The position numbers and the translations under genes are program-made. Positions 20,662 through 23,354 of a DNA stretch of 23,354 nt are shown piece after piece. Position 1 is the first letter of the stretch. The number at the start of each line of letters is the position of its first letter. Location of the stretch: the NCBI GenBank assembly GCA_035604595.1, contig DATNIE010000016.1:1-23354 (forward strand), written 5' to 3'. The notes under the pieces were generated by a model that saw nothing but the letters and a program-made list of their open reading frames with translations, ran no database searches and was not told the DNA's origin. The DNA is from CAIKZZ01 sp035604595. GTDB lineage: Bacteria > Pseudomonadota > Gammaproteobacteria > Steroidobacterales > Steroidobacteraceae.

Positions 20662-20745
20662 GGGGGCAACAGTGTCCATTGACATCCGGGTGCAGCTGGG
20701 GGCAACCTTGGGGGCAAGTCGTGACCCACCCCGAGAGTTGCCCCC
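20662..20745. repeat. GGGGGCAAC repeat cluster before the integrase (possible arm-type sites)
   Basis: GGGGGCAAC occurs at 20662-20670 and 20698-20706, and GGGGGCAAG at 20710-20718. The inverse GTTGCCCCC at 20737-20745 directly abuts the integrase ATG. The two middle copies are 12 bp apart. Such short repeats next to an att site are typical of integrase or excisionase arm-binding sites. The copy at the start codon could also shut down int translation or transcription. A TTGACA at 20679-20684 may be the int -35, but no -10 is clear. Confidence 0.65.
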
Positions 20746-21990
20746 ATGCCCCTCACTGATACCTCGATCCGCACCATCAAGCCCCGCAAGAAGCCGATCC
20801 GGCTATTCGACAGTGGCGGGCTATATCTCGAAATCGCGCCGACCGGTGGCAAGTGGTGGCGCTTCAAATACCGGTTTGCGGGAAAGGAAAAACGACTGTC
20901 GCTCGGCGTCTACCCGGTCGTCCCGTTGGCGGGGCGAAAGGGCAAGAGCGGGCAGCGCATCGAGGGGGCACGCGACAAGCGGGACCAAGCCCGGCAACTG
21001 CTGGCGCAGGGCATCGACCCCGGCGTGCATCGGAAGGCCCTCAAGTCGGCGACCGTTGAGCGAGCGGCTAACAGCTTCGAGGCGGTCGCCCGCGAGTGGT
21101 ACGCCAAGAACTCCGATGCCTGGGTTCCGGCCCACCGCGGTCGAATTCTGCGGCGCTTCGAGCGTGACGTTTTCCCGTGGATTGGCGGTCGCCCGGTTGC
21201 CGAGGTGACGCCCCCCGAGCTGCTGGCCGTGCTTCGGCGCATCGAGAGCCGCGGAGCCATTGAGACCGCGCACAGGGCGCTGTCGAACTGCGGGCAGGTT
21301 TTCCGGTACGCGGTTGCCACAGCACGGGCGGAGCGCGACCCGTCCGGCGATCTTCGCGGTGCCCTGCCCTCGGCGAAAGGCGAGCACTTCGCGGCGGTCA
21401 CAGACCCGAACCGCGTGGCCGAGCTGCTGACAGCGATAGACGGCTATCACGGCACGCTGACGGTCCGTTGCGCCTTGCGGCTGGCCCCGCTGGTATTCAC
21501 CCGTCCCGGCGAGCTACGCCACGCCCGCTGGGCGGACATCGACCTAGCGTCCGCCGAGTGGCGTTACATCGCGAGCAAGACTGACACCCCGCACATCGTT
21601 CCGCTCTGCAAGCAGGCCGTCGAGATCCTGCGCGAGCTGCACCCGCTGACCGGGAACGGCGTCTACGTGTTCCCCGGAGCGCGTAGCCCGTCCCGCCCGA
21701 TGAGTGACAACGCAATCTTGTCGGCGCTCCGCAGCGTAGGCGTCTCGAAAGATTCAATGTCCGGGCACGGCTTCCGGGCGATGGCTCGGACAATTCTCGA
21801 TGAAGTGCTGAAGGTGCGCCCCGAGTACATCGAGCACCAGTTGGGTCATGCGGTGAAAGATCCGAATGGGCGCGCCTACAACCGCACAGCGTTCCTGTCG
21901 GAGCGCCGCAAGATGATGCAGCAATGGGCCGACTACCTTGGCGTGCTCAAGGCTGGGTCGAACGTGACTCCGATAAAGCGCGCCGGATAG
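20746..21990 (+). CDS. Tyrosine recombinase/integrase (DUF4102/P4-type)
   Basis: Site-specific recombinase that presumably inserted this element into ssrA. The 414 residues carry the DUF4102 N-terminal arm-binding domain (DTSIRTIKPRKKPIRLFDSGGLYLEI, then SLGVYP), a core-binding domain (about 108-205) and the catalytic domain. The expected active residues are all visible: R253 (TRPGELR), K278 (SKTD), H341-x-x-R344 (GHGFRAM), H368 (QLGHAV) and the nucleophile Y378 (GRAYNR). A stretch of about 12 residues at 62-74 (GRKGKSGQRIEG) interrupts the usual SLADAR segment; I believe this is a subfamily trait. No Shine-Dalgarno sequence precedes ATG 20746; a GGGGGCAAC inverse copy sits there instead. The gene looks intact and active. 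Confidence 0.96.
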   Translation: MPLTDTSIRTIKPRKKPIRLFDSGGLYLEIAPTGGKWWRFKYRFAGKEKRLSLGVYPVVPLAGRKGKSGQRIEGARDKRDQARQLLAQGIDPGVHRKALKSATVERAANSFEAVAREWYAKNSDAWVPAHRGRILRRFERDVFPWIGGRPVAEVTPPELLAVLRRIESRGAIETAHRALSNCGQVFRYAVATARAERDPSGDLRGALPSAKGEHFAAVTDPNRVAELLTAIDGYHGTLTVRCALRLAPLVFTRPGELRHARWADIDLASAEWRYIASKTDTPHIVPLCKQAVEILRELHPLTGNGVYVFPGARSPSRPMSDNAILSALRSVGVSKDSMSGHGFRAMARTILDEVLKVRPEYIEHQLGHAVKDPNGRAYNRTAFLSERRKMMQQWADYLGVLKAGSNVTPIKRAG

Positions 21991-22019
21991 TGCCCGCCCG
22001 CTCGCTCGATTCTTGACCC

Positions 22020-22757
22020 ATGCCCGAGCTGAAATTGCACAACGACCCGCTGGATCCCGGTTGGATCCAAGCAGTGATGCATTTTCCGACGGATCAGCGA
22101 ATGCGCGATGCGTGCTACGCGGTGCGATTCACCGACATGCACCTGAAATCGATCCCCGCAGACCTCAATGAGGTGTCTGTCAGCCCGGGAACCCTGCGCG
22201 AACTACTAGCAGCGCCAAGCTTTCAGGACATGTGTCGGCAGGAAGCCGACACCGCGAAGCGAGCGTTTATCGCAGGCGACTACTTAAGCCTCCTATATTT
22301 AATGCGTTTTTTCCCGGGCCTAGAGTCGGAGCCGAGTGTCCGCAAAGCGATCTGGGTAATCCAAGCAGTCGCGCAAGAGGGCCGCTACGGCGATGGCTCG
22401 CCGATGCCGCGGAGTGACACGGCAATTCGGGCATGTTTCGAGGACTTCGGCGCGGTCGCGCATTTGTGGGGCGCGCTGGGGCTTCGGAGCCGCTCGACAA
22501 ATCCTCGACTGCAAGAGAGCTTTTCCAGCACAGAGATTGTCCGCGAGTTCTTGGGCTTAGCCCGCACGCTTCAGGATTTCGGTTGCGCATTTGTACCGAA
22601 GCGCGCAAAGCCTAGGCTGCCGATACTTGACCGCTCCAAGATATGGACTATTCCAGAGTCGATCACCCCCGCCCTGCCGATCATCAGCGGTCCGGCCCCG
22701 TGGTTCGTTGACGCGCTTCAACGGTATAGGACCAAGTCACGCCCACCCACAGACTAG
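22020..22757 (+). CDS. Protein of unknown function, element cargo
   Basis: A 245-residue protein I do not recognise. It starts at ATG 22020, 29 bp after the integrase stop, and ends at TAG just before a strong terminator. It looks soluble: no signal peptide or membrane segment. The N-terminal 55 residues are mixed polar, followed by a helical region (about 56-185) with RELLAAPSFQDMCRQEADTA, LSLLYLMRFF and AIRACFEDFGAVAHLWGALG. It ends in a Pro-rich tail with PAPWFVDALQRYR. No zinc, nuclease, ATPase or helix-turn-helix motif is evident. Base composition is visibly less GC-rich than in the chromosomal genes. The long frame, own terminator and place between int and alpA argue for a real gene, perhaps regulatory or defensive cargo; no function is assigned. 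Confidence 0.75.
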   Translation: MPELKLHNDPLDPGWIQAVMHFPTDQRMRDACYAVRFTDMHLKSIPADLNEVSVSPGTLRELLAAPSFQDMCRQEADTAKRAFIAGDYLSLLYLMRFFPGLESEPSVRKAIWVIQAVAQEGRYGDGSPMPRSDTAIRACFEDFGAVAHLWGALGLRSRSTNPRLQESFSSTEIVREFLGLARTLQDFGCAFVPKRAKPRLPILDRSKIWTIPESITPALPIISGPAPWFVDALQRYRTKSRPPTD

Positions 22758-22760
22758 GGA

Positions 22761-22790
22761 CTGCTCCACAGGTGCGTGGAGCAGTTTTCT
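22761..22790 (+). terminator. Intrinsic terminator after the unknown gene
   Basis: CTGCTCCAC (22761-22769) and GTGGAGCAG (22776-22784) form a perfect 9-bp stem with a six-base loop, followed by TTTTCTTT. It begins 3 bp after the stop of the 22020-22757 gene and separates it, and probably int, from the alpA transcript. Confidence 0.88.
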
Positions 22791-22812
22791 TTCTGAATCC
22801 GTGCGGTTAAAT
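22785..22812 (+). promoter_or_regulatory. Possible promoter for the alpA-replication gene pair
   Basis: TTAAAT at 22807-22812 (4/6 to the -10 consensus) lies 16 bases after TTTTCT (22785-22790), a poor -35 that is also the terminator T tract. Position after a terminator and before alpA supports a new transcript; the boxes themselves are weak. Confidence 0.3.
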
Positions 22813-22856
22813 AGCCAGCCATGTGTGCGGAAGGCCGGGACCGGCCAACGGAATGC

Positions 22857-23090
22857 ATGGCAATGGCAACTACCCTCCCGGAATCCGGACTCGTTCGGCT
22901 CTGGCAAATCATCGGCGACAAGCGCGCCGACCCTCCGATCCCGCCCATCATCCCGGTCTGCAAATCGACGTGGTGGGCAGGTGTGCGGTCGGGCCGTTAT
23001 CCGCAACCCGTCAGGCACCTGGGGCCGCGAATCACGGCGTGGCGAGCCGAGGATATTCGCGCCCTCATTGAGGCGGGTTCGCAACGATGA
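22857..23090 (+). CDS. AlpA-family helix-turn-helix regulator
   Basis: A small DNA-binding protein of the AlpA type, which in P4-like elements and phages controls integrase expression or excision. From ATG 22857 it has 77 residues. The core reads LVRLWQIIGDKRADPPIPPI, then PVCKSTWWAGVRSGRYPQPV, then LGPRITAWRAEDIRALIEAG, matching the AlpA pattern (S-x-WWxGVxxGxFPxPxxLGxRxxxW). Starts at 22821 (12 residues more) and 22863 are possible; I prefer 22857 because GGA lies five bases before it and earlier residues are not family-like. Its stop overlaps the next start as ATGA. It is the first gene after the terminator. Confidence 0.87.
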   Translation: MAMATTLPESGLVRLWQIIGDKRADPPIPPIIPVCKSTWWAGVRSGRYPQPVRHLGPRITAWRAEDIRALIEAGSQR

Positions 23091-23354
23091 GCGAGCCACT
23101 GCAAGAGGCAGAGCGCACTCGCCGCGAGCAATTGCTCGCCGATCAACTCGAACAGGTGCGCCTCGGGGGAAAAGAGGCAGCCGAGCGCGGCGATTTCGAG
23201 CGAATCCTCGCCGAGGCCCAACGAACGAATCAAGGTTGTGCAACCCCGAATGCTGGCGCGTCCGCTGGCTCAGGCACGGCCCCGGATACCGAAGAATGGC
23301 CGACGCCAAAGCCCATCATCGCCGAGCTGGTGCCGGTGCCTGCATTTGACGCCG
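23087..23354 (+). CDS. Probable DUF3987-type replication protein, N-terminal fragment (cut by window)
   Basis: The frame begins at ATG 23087, overlapping the alpA stop as ATGA, and is open to the window end (89 codons). The first 45 residues are a charged helix (EAERTRREQLLADQLEQVRL ... AAERGDFERILAEAQRT). A low-complexity linker follows, then EEWPTPKPIIAELVPVPAFDA. That last segment is how DUF3987 proteins, primase-helicase-like replication proteins of integrative elements, usually begin. The diagnostic ATPase region would lie past 23354, so the family call is an inference from the lead-in segment and the alpA context. Translation is probably coupled to alpA. Confidence 0.6.
   Translation, partial: MSEPLQEAERTRREQLLADQLEQVRLGGKEAAERGDFERILAEAQRTNQGCATPNAGASAGSGTAPDTEEWPTPKPIIAELVPVPAFDA

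Noticed and set aside
22737..23309. 190-codon minus-strand frame opposite alpA
   Set aside because: Antisense of the alpA and replication-gene start, without motifs or a ribosome binding site.
22591..23349. 252-codon plus-strand frame overlapping the unknown gene's end, the terminator and alpA
   Set aside because: It reads through a strong terminator in a different frame from alpA and gives an Arg/Ser-rich product without motifs. The AlpA and following frames have clear family patterns.
20583..23354. CRISPR array, transposon inverted repeats or insertion sequence in the accessory end
   Set aside because: No regularly spaced repeats, transposase frames or terminal inverted repeats were seen. 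The GGGGGCAAC cluster is irregular and local to the integrase start.

Overview
The window is a high-GC bacterial chromosome segment. Its gene content and order point to a gammaproteobacterium: folP-ftsH-rlmE facing yhbY; hrcA-grpE-dnaK-dnaJ-dapB-carA-carB-greA as one block; nadK-recN; fur next to bamE; ratA-rnfH facing smpB. The presence of hrcA in the dnaK cluster resembles Xanthomonas/Xylella-type and related deep-branching high-GC gammaproteobacteria. Genus cannot be read from the sequence.

Layout. (1) 1-2950, minus strand: rlmE, ftsH and the 5' part of folP (cut by the window edge). (2) 2951-3297: a short divergent promoter region and yhbY. (3) 3323-14643, minus strand: a long convergently ended block transcribed hrcA -> grpE -> dnaK -> dnaJ -> dapB -> carA -> carB -> greA -> a DUF4149-like membrane protein. 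It begins with a sigma70-like promoter. Two sigma32-like promoters sit before grpE and before dnaK, strong inverted repeats lie between dnaK and dnaJ and in the carA leader, and GTGA stop/start overlaps join dnaJ/dapB, carB/greA and greA/DUF4149. (4) 14841-20079: housekeeping genes packed on both strands (nadK, recN, fur, bamE, rnfH, ratA, smpB, a RidA-family gene). (5) 20231-20582: tmRNA gene ssrA with the tag ANDNSYALAA. (6) 20583-23354: the left end of an integrative element placed exactly at the tmRNA 3' end. It carries a terminator, a cluster of GGGGGCAAC repeats, a DUF4102-type tyrosine integrase, an unrecognised 245-residue protein with its own terminator, an AlpA-like regulator, and the start of what looks like a DUF3987-type replication protein.

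The genes on the left form a protein-quality-control theme: DnaK/DnaJ/GrpE folding, FtsH proteolysis, SmpB-tmRNA ribosome rescue, and RlmE/YhbY 50S maturation. They are mixed with carbamoyl-phosphate, lysine, folate and NADP biosynthesis. The right end is the accessory part. Its int / cargo / alpA / primase-helicase order is typical of small integrative elements and phage satellites, and the unknown gene between int and alpA is the best candidate for something undescribed. The distal attachment site and most of the element lie outside the window, so element type and cargo function remain open.
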